A stretch of 59,345 bases of DNA from Actinomycetes bacterium. GTDB lineage: Bacteria > Actinomycetota > Actinomycetes > Actinomycetales > Microbacteriaceae. Shown piece by piece: positions 52,134 through 59,345 of the stretch. The notes below the pieces were generated by a model. The model ran no database searches and had not been told where the DNA came from. It saw only the letters and a program-made list of their open reading frames with translations. The first letter of the stretch is position 1. The number at the start of each line of letters is the position of its first letter. A program made the translations under genes and the position numbers. Where the stretch lies: assembly GCA_023386365.1 (NCBI GenBank), contig JAEWJX010000064.1, positions 1-59,345 of the forward strand, given 5' to 3'.

Positions 52134-53653
52134 GCGGCCTCCTCCGCCGAGTGGGTGGCGGCGAACATGACCGACTCGGCGGTCGCTTCGGCGCGGGGGA
52201 TGTCGGCGGTGATGCGGCCCTCGTGCACGACGAGAACGCGGTCGGCCATGCCGAGCACCTCGGGCAGCTCGGACGAGATCATCACGATCGCGAGGCCCTG
52301 GCCGGCGAGCTCGGAGAGCAGGCGGTGCACCTCGGCTTTGGTGCCGACGTCGATGCCGCGGGTGGGTTCGTCGACGAACAGCACCTTCGGGTCGGTGGCG
52401 AGCCACTTGCCGAGCACGACCTTCTGCTGGTTACCACCCGACAGGGTGCCCACCTCGGTGTCGAGGGAGGCGGTCTTCACCTCGAGGCGGCTCGCCCAGA
52501 CGCGGGCGCTCTGGTTCTCGGCGGCGCTGGTGATCAGGCCGAACCGGGCCAGCTGCTTGCGGATGGCGAGGGTGGCGTTGCGGGCGACGCTCGACTCGAG
52601 CACGAGTCCCTGCTGGCGGCGGTCCTCGGGGACGAGCGCGATTCCGGCGGCCATGGCGGTGGCGGGCTTGTGCTTGGGCAGCGGCTTGCCGTGCACCTTC
52701 ACGGTGCCGGATGCGTACGGGTCGACGCCGAAGACGGCGCGGGCGATCTCGCTGCGGCCGGCCCCCACGAGTCCGGCGAGCGCGACGATCTCACCGGAGC
52801 GCGCCACGAAGCTGACGTCGGAGAAGACGCCCGGCTGGGTGAGCCCCTCCACCTCGAGTACGACGTCGCCGATCGGCACTTCCTGCTTCGGGAAGAGCGT
52901 GGTGACGTCGCGGCCCACCATCTGGCGCACGATGTCGGCGACGGTGGTGTCGCCGATGGGGCTGGTGGCGATGTAGGCGCCGTCGCGCATCACGGTGACG
53001 GTGTCGCACAGGGCGAACACCTCGTCGAACCGGTGCGAGATGAAGAGGATGGCGCGGTCTTCGTCGCGCAGGCCCCGCGCGACCGCGAAGAGACGGTCGA
53101 CTTCGACGCCGGAGAGGGCGGCGGTGGGCTCGTCCATGATCAGCACCCGCGCATCCAGGGAGATGGCTTTGGCGATCTCGATGATCTGCTGGTCGGCGAT
53201 GGAGAGGCCGAGGGTGGGGCGGTCGGGGTCGATGCGCACGCCGAGACGTTCGAACAGAGCGAGGGCTTCGGTTTTCATCGCGCGGCGGTCGATCATGCCG
53301 AGGGCTCCGCGCGGCTGGCGGCCCATGAAGATGTTCTCGGTGACCGACAGGTCGGGGAAAAGCGTCGGCTCCTGGTAGATGACGGCAATGCCGGCATCCT
53401 TCGCCTGCGCGGTGGAGGTGAAGTCGACACTCTCGCCGTCGAGCAGGAACTCGCCGGCGTCGCGCTGGTAGAGCCCGGACATGATCTTCACGAGCGTGGA
53501 CTTGCCGGCGCCGTTCTCGCCGACGAGGGCGTGGATGGAGCCGCGTTCGAGGCGGAGAGTGCCGTTGGTGAGCGCCACCACGGCTCCGAACGCCTTGGCG
53601 ATGCGGCTGAGCTCGAGCACCGCGTGCGCGGTCGGCTCGGGGTTGTCGGACAT
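52130..53653 (-). CDS. rhaT: Rhamnose ABC importer ATP-binding protein (two NBDs)
   Basis: 507 residues with two nucleotide-binding domains, as in RbsA/XylG/RhaT. The first has Walker A GENGAGKST and Walker B VLIMDEPTAALS. The second has the usual degenerate loop LVGAGRSEIARAVFG but a normal signature LSGGNQQKVVLGKWL and Walker B VLFVDEPTRGIDVG. It powers L-rhamnose import. ATG 53653 is used; the frame is open 11 codons further up, into the operator. First gene of the importer operon, controlled by the LacI operator 53691-53702. Confidence 0.93.
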   Translation of the reverse strand: MSDNPEPTAHAVLELSRIAKAFGAVVALTNGTLRLERGSIHALVGENGAGKSTLVKIMSGLYQRDAGEFLLDGESVDFTSTAQAKDAGIAVIYQEPTLFPDLSVTENIFMGRQPRGALGMIDRRAMKTEALALFERLGVRIDPDRPTLGLSIADQQIIEIAKAISLDARVLIMDEPTAALSGVEVDRLFAVARGLRDEDRAILFISHRFDEVFALCDTVTVMRDGAYIATSPIGDTTVADIVRQMVGRDVTTLFPKQEVPIGDVVLEVEGLTQPGVFSDVSFVARSGEIVALAGLVGAGRSEIARAVFGVDPYASGTVKVHGKPLPKHKPATAMAAGIALVPEDRRQQGLVLESSVARNATLAIRKQLARFGLITSAAENQSARVWASRLEVKTASLDTEVGTLSGGNQQKVVLGKWLATDPKVLFVDEPTRGIDVGTKAEVHRLLSELAGQGLAIVMISSELPEVLGMADRVLVVHEGRITADIPRAEATAESVMFAATHSAEEAA

Positions 53654-53678
53654 CGTCGTCTCTTCCGTGGTGCGGGAT

Positions 53679-53746
53679 CTGAACACAGCTTGAATCGATT
53701 CAGGCCGTGTTCAGACACATTAGGACCGGGGCGCGCGATTCGTCAA
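53679..53746 (-). promoter_or_regulatory. Importer-operon promoter and extended LacI operator
   Basis: On the minus strand TTGACG (53746-53741), 18 nt, and TAATGT (53722-53717) form the promoter. The perfect palindrome TGAATCGATTCA (53691-53702) lies downstream of the start site. It is nested in a second inverted repeat, CTGAACAC (53679-53686) and GTGTTCAG (53707-53714), with exactly the same dyad axis. The outer repeat may allow binding of a second dimer or form an mRNA hairpin. rhaT begins at 53653. Confidence 0.85.
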
Positions 53747-53770
53747 GCGGGCCCCATCCGACCGAGGCCC

Positions 53771-53799
53771 CGGTATTCCACTCGGTATACTTGCGGTAT
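53771..53799 (+). promoter_or_regulatory. Toxin-antitoxin promoter with three CGGTAT repeats
   Basis: CGGTAT occurs at 53771-53776, 53783-53788 and 53794-53799, 12 and 11 bp apart (about one helical turn). The last copy overlaps the antitoxin ATG. TATACT (53786-53791) lies 6 nt before ATG 53798, so the operon looks leaderless. The repeats are well placed for autorepression by the antitoxin or the toxin-antitoxin complex. Confidence 0.7.
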
Positions 53800-54070
53800 G
53801 CCGACCACGATCAAGGTCTCGAACGAGCTGCGCGATCGCCTCAAGGCGCAGGCCGCCGAGCAGGGCCTCACCATCGGCGACCACCTTGCAGCCCTCGCCG
53901 ACGAGGCTGATCGCCGCGAACGATTCGCACGCCTCCGGCGTCAGATCGCCGCCACACCACCTGCCCTTCGCTCCACTTACTTGGACGAGGTGGGCGCGTG
54001 GGATGCGGTCGCCGGCGGCGGGCTACCGGCTGAAGACTTCAGCGACTGGCCGGGCCATGACGCGACCTGA
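53798..54070 (+). CDS. Antitoxin of a MazEF/PemIK-like module (ribbon-helix-helix type)
   Basis: 90 residues. The N-terminus MPTTIKVSNELRDRLKAQAAEQGLTIGDHLAALADEADR (1-39) fits a ribbon-helix-helix DNA-binding fold: a short strand (TTIKVS) and two helices. The C-terminal half (LRSTYLDEVGAWDAVAGGGLPAEDFSDWPG) is loosely structured and acidic, suited to wrapping a toxin. It overlaps the toxin start by 14 bases. Located between the divergent rhamnose importer operon and the aldolase gene, with no functional link to either visible. Confidence 0.82.
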   Translation: MPTTIKVSNELRDRLKAQAAEQGLTIGDHLAALADEADRRERFARLRRQIAATPPALRSTYLDEVGAWDAVAGGGLPAEDFSDWPGHDAT

Positions 54071-54395
54071 GCTCTGGCCGGGCGACATCGTTTGGGCAGA
54101 TCTCTCGCCCACCTCCGGACGTGAGCAGTCGGGCCGTCGCCCGGCGCTCGTCGTGTCGAACACCACCTACCTCGACCTCGTCACCGAACTCGCGGTGGTC
54201 CTCCCCCTCACCACCCAGGACCGCGGATGGGACAACCACATCCGGGTGGGCGCTGACCTGCCGCGCCCCTCGTGGGCGATGACCGAACAGGTGCGCACCG
54301 TCGACCGCCGCAGACTTGGCGGACTCATCGCGGGCGCCGACGACGAGACGATGGATGCGGTGCGCTTGTGGCTGGTCGACTTCCTCGACCCGTGA
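54057..54395 (+). CDS. MazF/PemK-family mRNA interferase toxin
   Basis: 112 residues with the MazF signature near the N-terminus: GDIVWADLSPTSGREQSGRRPALVVSN (9-35), then TELAVVLPLTTQDRGWDNHIRV (42-63) and MTEQVRTVDRRRLGG (75-89). Arg and Thr residues in GREQSGRRPALV and LPLTTQ are the catalytic positions of the family. The expected activity is cleavage of single-stranded RNA at short motifs. Overlap with the antitoxin gene (14 bases) gives the usual antitoxin-first order. The rhamnose aldolase promoter begins about 20 bases after its stop. Confidence 0.9.
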   Translation: MTRPELWPGDIVWADLSPTSGREQSGRRPALVVSNTTYLDLVTELAVVLPLTTQDRGWDNHIRVGADLPRPSWAMTEQVRTVDRRRLGGLIAGADDETMDAVRLWLVDFLDP

Positions 54396-54412
54396 ACGCG
54401 GAGCCGTCGGCC

Positions 54413-54454
54413 TTGCACCGCGACCACGCCTCCTGCTAACTTTGAAACGATTCA
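54413..54454 (+). promoter_or_regulatory. Promoter and LacI operator of the aldolase/kinase operon
   Basis: TTGCAC (54413-54418), 18 nt, and TAACTT (54437-54442) form the promoter. TGAAACGATTCA (54443-54454) begins right at the end of the -10 box and is the third member of the rhamnose operator family. The aldolase gene starts at 54493 behind AGAGGAC. The 18-bp spacer is identical to those of the other two rhamnose promoters. Confidence 0.82.
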
Positions 54455-54492
54455 CGAGTGCGATCGCACCAGCAACCCAGAGGACAACTCCC

Positions 54493-56532
54493 ATGACGAA
54501 GACGTCGACCGCCGAACAGCTGATCGCGCGCAGCAACCGCCTCGGCTCCGACCCCAAGGTCACCAACTACGCCGGGGGCAACACCTCCGCCAAGGGCACC
54601 GCCACCGACCCGGTCACCGGCAACGACGTCGAACTGCTGTGGGTGAAGGGATCCGGCGGCGACCTCGGAACCCTCACCGAATCCGGCCTCGCGGTGCTGC
54701 GCCTCGACCGCCTCCGCTCGCTCGTCGACGTCTACCCCGGCGTCGACCGCGAAGACGAAATGGTCGCCGCGTTCGACTACACCCTCCACGGCAAGGGCGG
54801 CGCCGCCCCCTCCATCGACACCGCCATGCACGGCCTCGTCGACGCCGCCCACGTCGACCACCTGCACCCCGACTCGGGCATCGCATTCGCCACCGCGAAG
54901 GATGGCGAGAAGCTCACCAAGAAGGCCTTCGGTGACAAGGTCGTGTGGGTGCCCTGGCGTCGCCCCGGCTTCCAGCTCGGTCTCGACATCGCCGCCATCA
55001 AGGCCGCGAACCCGAAGGCGATCGGCTGCATCCTCGGCGGCCACGGCATCACCGCGTGGGGCGACACCAGCGACGAGGCCGAGAAGAACAGCCTCTGGAT
55101 CATCGACACCGCGCAGGCCTACATCGACGCGAAGGGCAAGAAGGCGCCGTTCGGCAAGGCCCTGAAGAAGAACGCTGCGCTGCCGGATGCCGAACGCCGC
55201 GCCAAGGCGGCGGCGCTCGCCCCCACCATCCGGGGCATCGCCTCCCACGACAAGCCCACCGTCGGCCACTTCACCGACGACCCCCGCGTGCTCGACTTCC
55301 TGGCCTCCGCGAACGCCCCCAAGCTGGCCGCGCTCGGCACCAGCTGCCCCGACCACTTCCTGCGCACCAAGGTGAAGCCGCTGCTGCTCGACCTGCCGGC
55401 GAACGCCTCCGTCGAGGACTCCATCGCCCGCCTCGCCGAACTGCACGAGGCCTACCGCGCCGACTACACCGCGTACTACGAGAAGCACGCGGAGGCCGAC
55501 TCCCCCGCGATCCGCGGCGCCGACCCGGCGATCGTGCTCGTGCCGGGCGTCGGCATGTTCAGCTTCGGCGCCACCAAGCAGACCGCGCGGGTGGCCGGCG
55601 AGTTCTACCTCAACGCCATCAACGTGATGCGCGGCGCCGAGGCGATCTCCACCTACACCCCCATCTCCGATGCCGAGAAGTTCCGGATCGAGTACTGGGC
55701 CCTCGAAGAGGCGAAGCTGCAGCGCCTCCCCAAGCCCAAGTCGCACGCGACGCGGGTCGCGCTCGTCACGGGAGCCGCATCCGGCATCGGCAAGGCGATC
55801 GCGCAGCGGCTCGCCGCCGACGGCGCCTGCGTCGTCATCGCCGACCTCGACCTGGCGAAGGCGCAGGAGGCGGCCGCCGAGATCGGTAGCACGGATGTGG
55901 CCGTCGGCCTGCACGTGAACGTCACCGACGCCGACGCCATCGACCGGATGATCGACGACGCCGTGCTCGCGTTCGGCGGCATCGACCTGATCGTCAACAA
56001 CGCGGGCGTCTCGCTGTCGAAGCCGCTGCTGGAGACCACCGAGAAGGACTGGGACTTCCAGCACGACATCATGGCGAAGGGTTCGTTCCTCGTCGCGAAG
56101 GCGGCAGCTCGGGTGCTCATCGAGCAGCAGCTCGGCGGCGACATCGTCTACATCGCGTCCAAGAACTCGGTGTTCGCCGGGCCCAACAACATCGCCTACT
56201 CGGCGACGAAAGCCGACCAGGCCCACCAGGTGCGCCTGCTCGCGGTCGAGCTGGGCGAGCACGGTGTGCGGGTCAACGGCATCAACCCGGACGGGGTGGT
56301 GCGCGGTTCCGGCATCTTCGCCTCCGGCTGGGGCGCCAATCGCGCCAAGACCTACGGCATCGAGGAAGACGACCTCGGCAAGTTCTACGCGCAGCGCACC
56401 ATCCTGAAGCGCGAGGTACTGCCCGAGAACGTCGCCAACGCCGTCTCCGCCATCACCGGACCCGACTTCTCGCACACGACCGGGCTCCACATCCCGGTCG
56501 ACGCGGGCGTCGCCGCCGCGTTCCTGCGCTAG
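54493..56532 (+). CDS. rhaEW: Bifunctional L-rhamnulose-1-phosphate aldolase / L-lactaldehyde dehydrogenase
   Basis: 679 residues with two domains. The first (1-400) is a class II aldolase: GGNTSAKGT (28-36) and the zinc His cluster in VDHLHPDSGIAF and LGGHGITAWGD. It splits L-rhamnulose 1-phosphate into DHAP and L-lactaldehyde. The second (about 420-679) is a short-chain dehydrogenase: VALVTGAASGIGKAIAQRLA (Rossmann loop), NNAGVS, and catalytic Ser/Tyr/Lys in YIASKNSV and YSATKADQA. It oxidises lactaldehyde to L-lactate. This fusion replaces RhaD in actinobacteria and Bacillus (YuxG). It begins the operon with rhaB and is repressed through TGAAACGATTCA. Confidence 0.92.
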   Translation: MTKTSTAEQLIARSNRLGSDPKVTNYAGGNTSAKGTATDPVTGNDVELLWVKGSGGDLGTLTESGLAVLRLDRLRSLVDVYPGVDREDEMVAAFDYTLHGKGGAAPSIDTAMHGLVDAAHVDHLHPDSGIAFATAKDGEKLTKKAFGDKVVWVPWRRPGFQLGLDIAAIKAANPKAIGCILGGHGITAWGDTSDEAEKNSLWIIDTAQAYIDAKGKKAPFGKALKKNAALPDAERRAKAAALAPTIRGIASHDKPTVGHFTDDPRVLDFLASANAPKLAALGTSCPDHFLRTKVKPLLLDLPANASVEDSIARLAELHEAYRADYTAYYEKHAEADSPAIRGADPAIVLVPGVGMFSFGATKQTARVAGEFYLNAINVMRGAEAISTYTPISDAEKFRIEYWALEEAKLQRLPKPKSHATRVALVTGAASGIGKAIAQRLAADGACVVIADLDLAKAQEAAAEIGSTDVAVGLHVNVTDADAIDRMIDDAVLAFGGIDLIVNNAGVSLSKPLLETTEKDWDFQHDIMAKGSFLVAKAAARVLIEQQLGGDIVYIASKNSVFAGPNNIAYSATKADQAHQVRLLAVELGEHGVRVNGINPDGVVRGSGIFASGWGANRAKTYGIEEDDLGKFYAQRTILKREVLPENVANAVSAITGPDFSHTTGLHIPVDAGVAAAFLR

Positions 56533-56542
56533 GCGGACCTCG

Positions 56543-57961
56543 ATGACCACACGCAGCGGCACCGTCGCCGCCGTCGACCTGGGCGCCACCAGCGGGCGCG
56601 TGATCCTGGCGCACCTCGACGCCGACGGCATCCGCCTCGAAGAAGTGTCGCGGTTCCCGAACGCCCCCGTGCGCACCCCCGACGGGCTGCACTGGTCGGT
56701 GACGGAGCTGTACCGCGACGTCGTCGAGGGGCTCGCCGAGGCGGTGCGCCGCGCCCCCGACCTGCTGTCGATCGGCATCGACTCGTGGGCGGTCGACTAC
56801 GCGCTGCTGCGCGACGGGCGGATGCTGGGCGAGCCGTACTCGTACCGCGACGACCGCAACCACGCCGCCGTCGAGCAGGTGCACGGACGGGTGAGCGCCG
56901 CCGAACTGTACGCCCGCAACGGCCTGCAGCATCTGCCGTTCAACACCCTCTTCCAGCTGACCGCCGACCGCACCGCGGGCGCGCTCGCCCAGGCGGACTC
57001 GTTCCTGCTGATCCCCGACCTGCTGGCGTTCTGGCTCACCGGGCGCAGCGTCGCCGAACGCACCAACGCATCCACCACCGGGCTGCTCGAGGTGACCACC
57101 GGCGAGTGGGACACCGCCCTCATGGAGCGGCTCGGCCTGCCGGTCGAGATCGCCCGCGGCCTCGTCGACCCCGGCACCGTGCTCGGGCCGCTGCTGCCGA
57201 CCGCGCTGCGCGGAACCGGCGCGACGGATGCGGTGGTCACCGCGGTCGGATCACACGACACCGCATCCGCCGTGGTCGCCGTGCCGTCGACGGATCGCGA
57301 CATCGCGTACATCTCGTGCGGCACCTGGTCGCTCGTGGGTGTCGAACTCGACAAGCCGGTGCTGGGCGAGGCGTCGCGGCTCGCCGGCTTCACGAACGAG
57401 GGCGGCGTCGACGGCCGGGTGCGCTACCTGCACAACGTGATGGGGCTGTGGCTGCTGACCGAGTCGGTGCGCGAGTGGGAGAAATCGGGCGAGACGATCG
57501 AACTCGCGGCCCTGCTCGCGGATGCGGAGAAGGTCACCGGTGTGGTGCCGGTGTTCGACGCCGACGACCCCGTGTTCCTCGCCCCCGGTGAGATGCCGCA
57601 GCGCATCACCGCCTGGTTCGCGTCGCGGGCGCTGCGCGCCCCGGCGTCGCGGGCGGAACTGGTGCGCTCCATCCTGGTGAGCTTGGCCGAGGCGTACGCC
57701 CTCAACATCCGCCGCGCATCCGAACTGTCGGGGGTCGACGTGCGCACCGTGCACATCGTGGGCGGCGGATCGCAGAACACGTTGCTGTGCCGCCTCACCG
57801 CCCAGGCCACCGGCCTGCCGGTCGTCGCGGGTCCCGTCGAGGCGACCGCGATCGGCAACGTGCTCGTGCAGGCCCGCGCCCACGGTCTCATCTCCGGCGA
57901 CCTCGAGCAGCTGCGCGACCTCGTCGCCCGCTCCTTCCCCGTCACCCGCTACGAACCGTAG
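56543..57961 (+). CDS. rhaB: L-rhamnulokinase
   Basis: 472 residues of the FGGY carbohydrate kinase family. It phosphorylates L-rhamnulose at C1 with ATP. The N-terminal nucleotide motif is VAAVDLGATSGRVILAHL (7-24), with SIGIDSWAVDYALL (about 75-88) and Trp/Asp for substrate binding. The C-terminal ATP site includes YISCGTWSLVGVELDKPVL, FTNEGGVDGRVRYLHNVMGLWL and HIVGGGSQNTLLCRLTAQATGLPVVAGPVEATAIGN. It lies 10 bases after the aldolase stop and is co-transcribed. With rhaI, rhaM, the importer and the aldolase it completes the pathway. Confidence 0.95.
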   Translation: MTTRSGTVAAVDLGATSGRVILAHLDADGIRLEEVSRFPNAPVRTPDGLHWSVTELYRDVVEGLAEAVRRAPDLLSIGIDSWAVDYALLRDGRMLGEPYSYRDDRNHAAVEQVHGRVSAAELYARNGLQHLPFNTLFQLTADRTAGALAQADSFLLIPDLLAFWLTGRSVAERTNASTTGLLEVTTGEWDTALMERLGLPVEIARGLVDPGTVLGPLLPTALRGTGATDAVVTAVGSHDTASAVVAVPSTDRDIAYISCGTWSLVGVELDKPVLGEASRLAGFTNEGGVDGRVRYLHNVMGLWLLTESVREWEKSGETIELAALLADAEKVTGVVPVFDADDPVFLAPGEMPQRITAWFASRALRAPASRAELVRSILVSLAEAYALNIRRASELSGVDVRTVHIVGGGSQNTLLCRLTAQATGLPVVAGPVEATAIGNVLVQARAHGLISGDLEQLRDLVARSFPVTRYEP

Positions 57962-58043
57962 GGGCTTGTCGGCGCGGGGGGCCGGTGCCATACTTCGAGC
58001 AATCGGACTCCCCCCGCCCGAGAACCCAACCCCCCGCAGTCGG

Positions 58044-59345
58044 ATGTCACCCGCACCGATAGACCCGAACCGACCCGCGGCGACCACCCACCGCCGCCGG
58101 GCGATCCCCGCCGCCCTCGTCGGCATCCTGAGCGCCGCGCTCGCGCTCGGGACCGCCAGCGCGCCCGCATTCGCGGCGGCCCCCGATCAGGCCGTGCTCG
58201 TCGCGCCGGCGAACGGCTCCACCGCATCCGCATCCGCACCCCAACTGCAGGTGCAGGCCAGCGACCCGGACGGCGGCAACCTGCAGGTGCGGTTCGAGGG
58301 GCGCAAGGCGGGCGCGACCGTGCCGTCGACGCCGGGCAACCCGTTCACCGTCGTCGCCATCCCCGACACGCAGAACTACACCTACCTCAACCGCCAAGGC
58401 ACGATGACGCAGCAGACCCAGTGGGCGGTCAGCACGCGCACCCAGCTGGGCACCGCGTTCGTCGTGCAGTTGGGCGACCTGGTGAGCGAGGAGGAGAACC
58501 TCACCCAGTGGGGCCACACCTCCAGCGCGTTCGCCGTGCTCGATCAGGCCGGGATGCCGAACTCGGTCGTCCCCGGCAACCACGACTTCGACAACGCCAC
58601 CGGCAGCATCCACCCCTTCCACGAGTACTTCCCGCCGAGCCGCTACCAGGGTGCAGCCTGGACACCCGCCACCAGCACCTACGGCGGCTACCTGGGCCAG
58701 AACCAGTTCGGCCCCGACCCGATCGACCGCGGCAACTTCGACAACTACTCCCTCTTCACCGCCGGAGGCACCGACTTCCTGGTGCTGAACCTGGAATGGG
58801 AGGCCCCCCAGTACGCCCTCGACTGGGCCGACCGGGTGCTCGACGCCCACCCCGACCGCACCGTCATCATGGCGACGCACTCGTTCGTCAACATCAACGG
58901 CAACCGGCGCACCGTCGCCGAACGGCCCGGCGGCACACCCATCGCCGCCATGTGGACGAACTTCGTCTCCACCCACTGCCAGATCAAGCTCGTGCTGAGC
59001 GGCCACGAACACAACGGCGACGCCGGCGAGGCGCGCCGCAGCGACCTCAACACCTGCGGCCAGCCGGTGCAGCAGATCCTCACCGACTACCAGGACCGCG
59101 CCAACGGGGGCGACGGGTGGCTCCGGTACTACACCTTCGACCCTGCGGCCGGCACCATGACCGCCACCACCTACTCCCCCAAGCTCAGCCTCTACGAGAC
59201 GGATGCCGACTCCGCCTTCACGGTTCCGTTCCCGCTCGGCACCCAGGTGCCGGCACCCTTCACCCCCATCGCGACCGTGCCCGCCGCATCCGGCTCGACC
59301 GCGCAGACCGCCTGGCAGGGCCTCGACCCCGACACCCTCTACGAG
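58044..59345 (+). CDS. Secreted calcineurin-like metallophosphoesterase, 3' end cut by window
   Basis: The first 434 codons are present. An N-terminal signal peptide (basic HRRRAI, hydrophobic AALVGILSAALALGTASAPAFA, cleavage near 45) is followed by a short beta-domain (about 50-95). The phosphoesterase domain has metal motifs Asp108/Gln110 (IPDTQNY), Asp145 (LGDLV), Asn179-His180-Asp181 (PGNHDF), ATHS and SGHEHNGD. The Asp-x-Gln start in place of Asp-x-His is typical of this secreted subgroup, often fused to LamG or fibronectin domains that would follow. Possible roles are nucleotide or phosphodiester breakdown outside the cell. No rhamnose-type operator precedes it. Confidence 0.88.
   Translation, partial: MSPAPIDPNRPAATTHRRRAIPAALVGILSAALALGTASAPAFAAAPDQAVLVAPANGSTASASAPQLQVQASDPDGGNLQVRFEGRKAGATVPSTPGNPFTVVAIPDTQNYTYLNRQGTMTQQTQWAVSTRTQLGTAFVVQLGDLVSEEENLTQWGHTSSAFAVLDQAGMPNSVVPGNHDFDNATGSIHPFHEYFPPSRYQGAAWTPATSTYGGYLGQNQFGPDPIDRGNFDNYSLFTAGGTDFLVLNLEWEAPQYALDWADRVLDAHPDRTVIMATHSFVNINGNRRTVAERPGGTPIAAMWTNFVSTHCQIKLVLSGHEHNGDAGEARRSDLNTCGQPVQQILTDYQDRANGGDGWLRYYTFDPAAGTMTATTYSPKLSLYETDADSAFTVPFPLGTQVPAPFTPIATVPAASGSTAQTAWQGLDPDTLYE

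Overview
The window is high-GC chromosomal DNA from an actinobacterium, most likely a member of the Microbacteriaceae (order Micrococcales). The grounds are GC-rich third codon positions, frequent GTG starts, many transcripts that appear leaderless (a TANNNT -10 box about 6 nt before the start codon), an IdeR/DtxR iron box, a RamB-type regulator, GTP-dependent PEP carboxykinase, and strong enrichment of GCATCC/GGATGC. Genus and species cannot be fixed by reading alone. I found no tRNA, rRNA, CRISPR array, prophage or insertion sequence. The only mobile-type module is a small MazF-like toxin-antitoxin pair.

Layout. 1-5.4 kb: a DUF255 thioredoxin-fold protein (cut by the window edge), an MBL-fold hydrolase, an aldo/keto reductase, and a four-gene ABC-2 exporter operon with its own winged-helix regulator and operator. 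5.4-13.4 kb: HrpA-type helicase, an ABC exporter, PdxH-like and MerR genes, and a MerR-controlled aldo/keto reductase. 13.4-17.8 kb: VOC protein plus nrdB-nrdA ribonucleotide reductase. The small subunit has the complete ligand pattern of the Mn/Fe subclass Ic enzymes, and the large subunit loses its C-terminal CxxC tail to a one-base frame shift. NrdR and DnaA boxes lie upstream. 17.8-25.5 kb: two MFS transporters, a TetR/ABC-2-type permease pair, an aldo/keto reductase, an alpha/beta hydrolase, a small charged protein and a DUF4349 lipoprotein. 25.5-28.0 kb: a three-gene, cysteine-rich cassette of unknown function, the best candidate here for an undescribed system. 28.0-37.4 kb: DUF2236 oxygenase; a DUF4353 lipoprotein, VTC-domain and DUF4956 operon; FMN reductase; IdeR-boxed siderophore-interacting protein; MarR and PadR units; quinone oxidoreductase.

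37.3-43.7 kb is a lactate-to-sugar (gluconeogenic) block: lldD-type 2-hydroxyacid oxidase with its GntR regulator, glpX (FBPase II) and pckG in one operon, and a divergent RamB-like regulator. 43.7-58.0 kb is a full L-rhamnose catabolic region: rhaI and rhaM, an ABC importer (rhaT-P-Q-S names by analogy), bifunctional rhamnulose-1-phosphate aldolase/lactaldehyde dehydrogenase, rhamnulokinase and two paralogous LacI regulators. Three transcription units carry the same LacI operator (TGAAWCGWTTCA) next to promoters with an identical 18-bp spacer. The pathway product L-lactate is the expected substrate of the LldD-like enzyme 16 kb away. The window ends inside a secreted calcineurin-like metallophosphoesterase.

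Intergenic spacers are short and none exceeds 300 bases. The longest (17570-17850, 22985-23186 and 32675-32880) are described in the entries for the sites or genes they contain.
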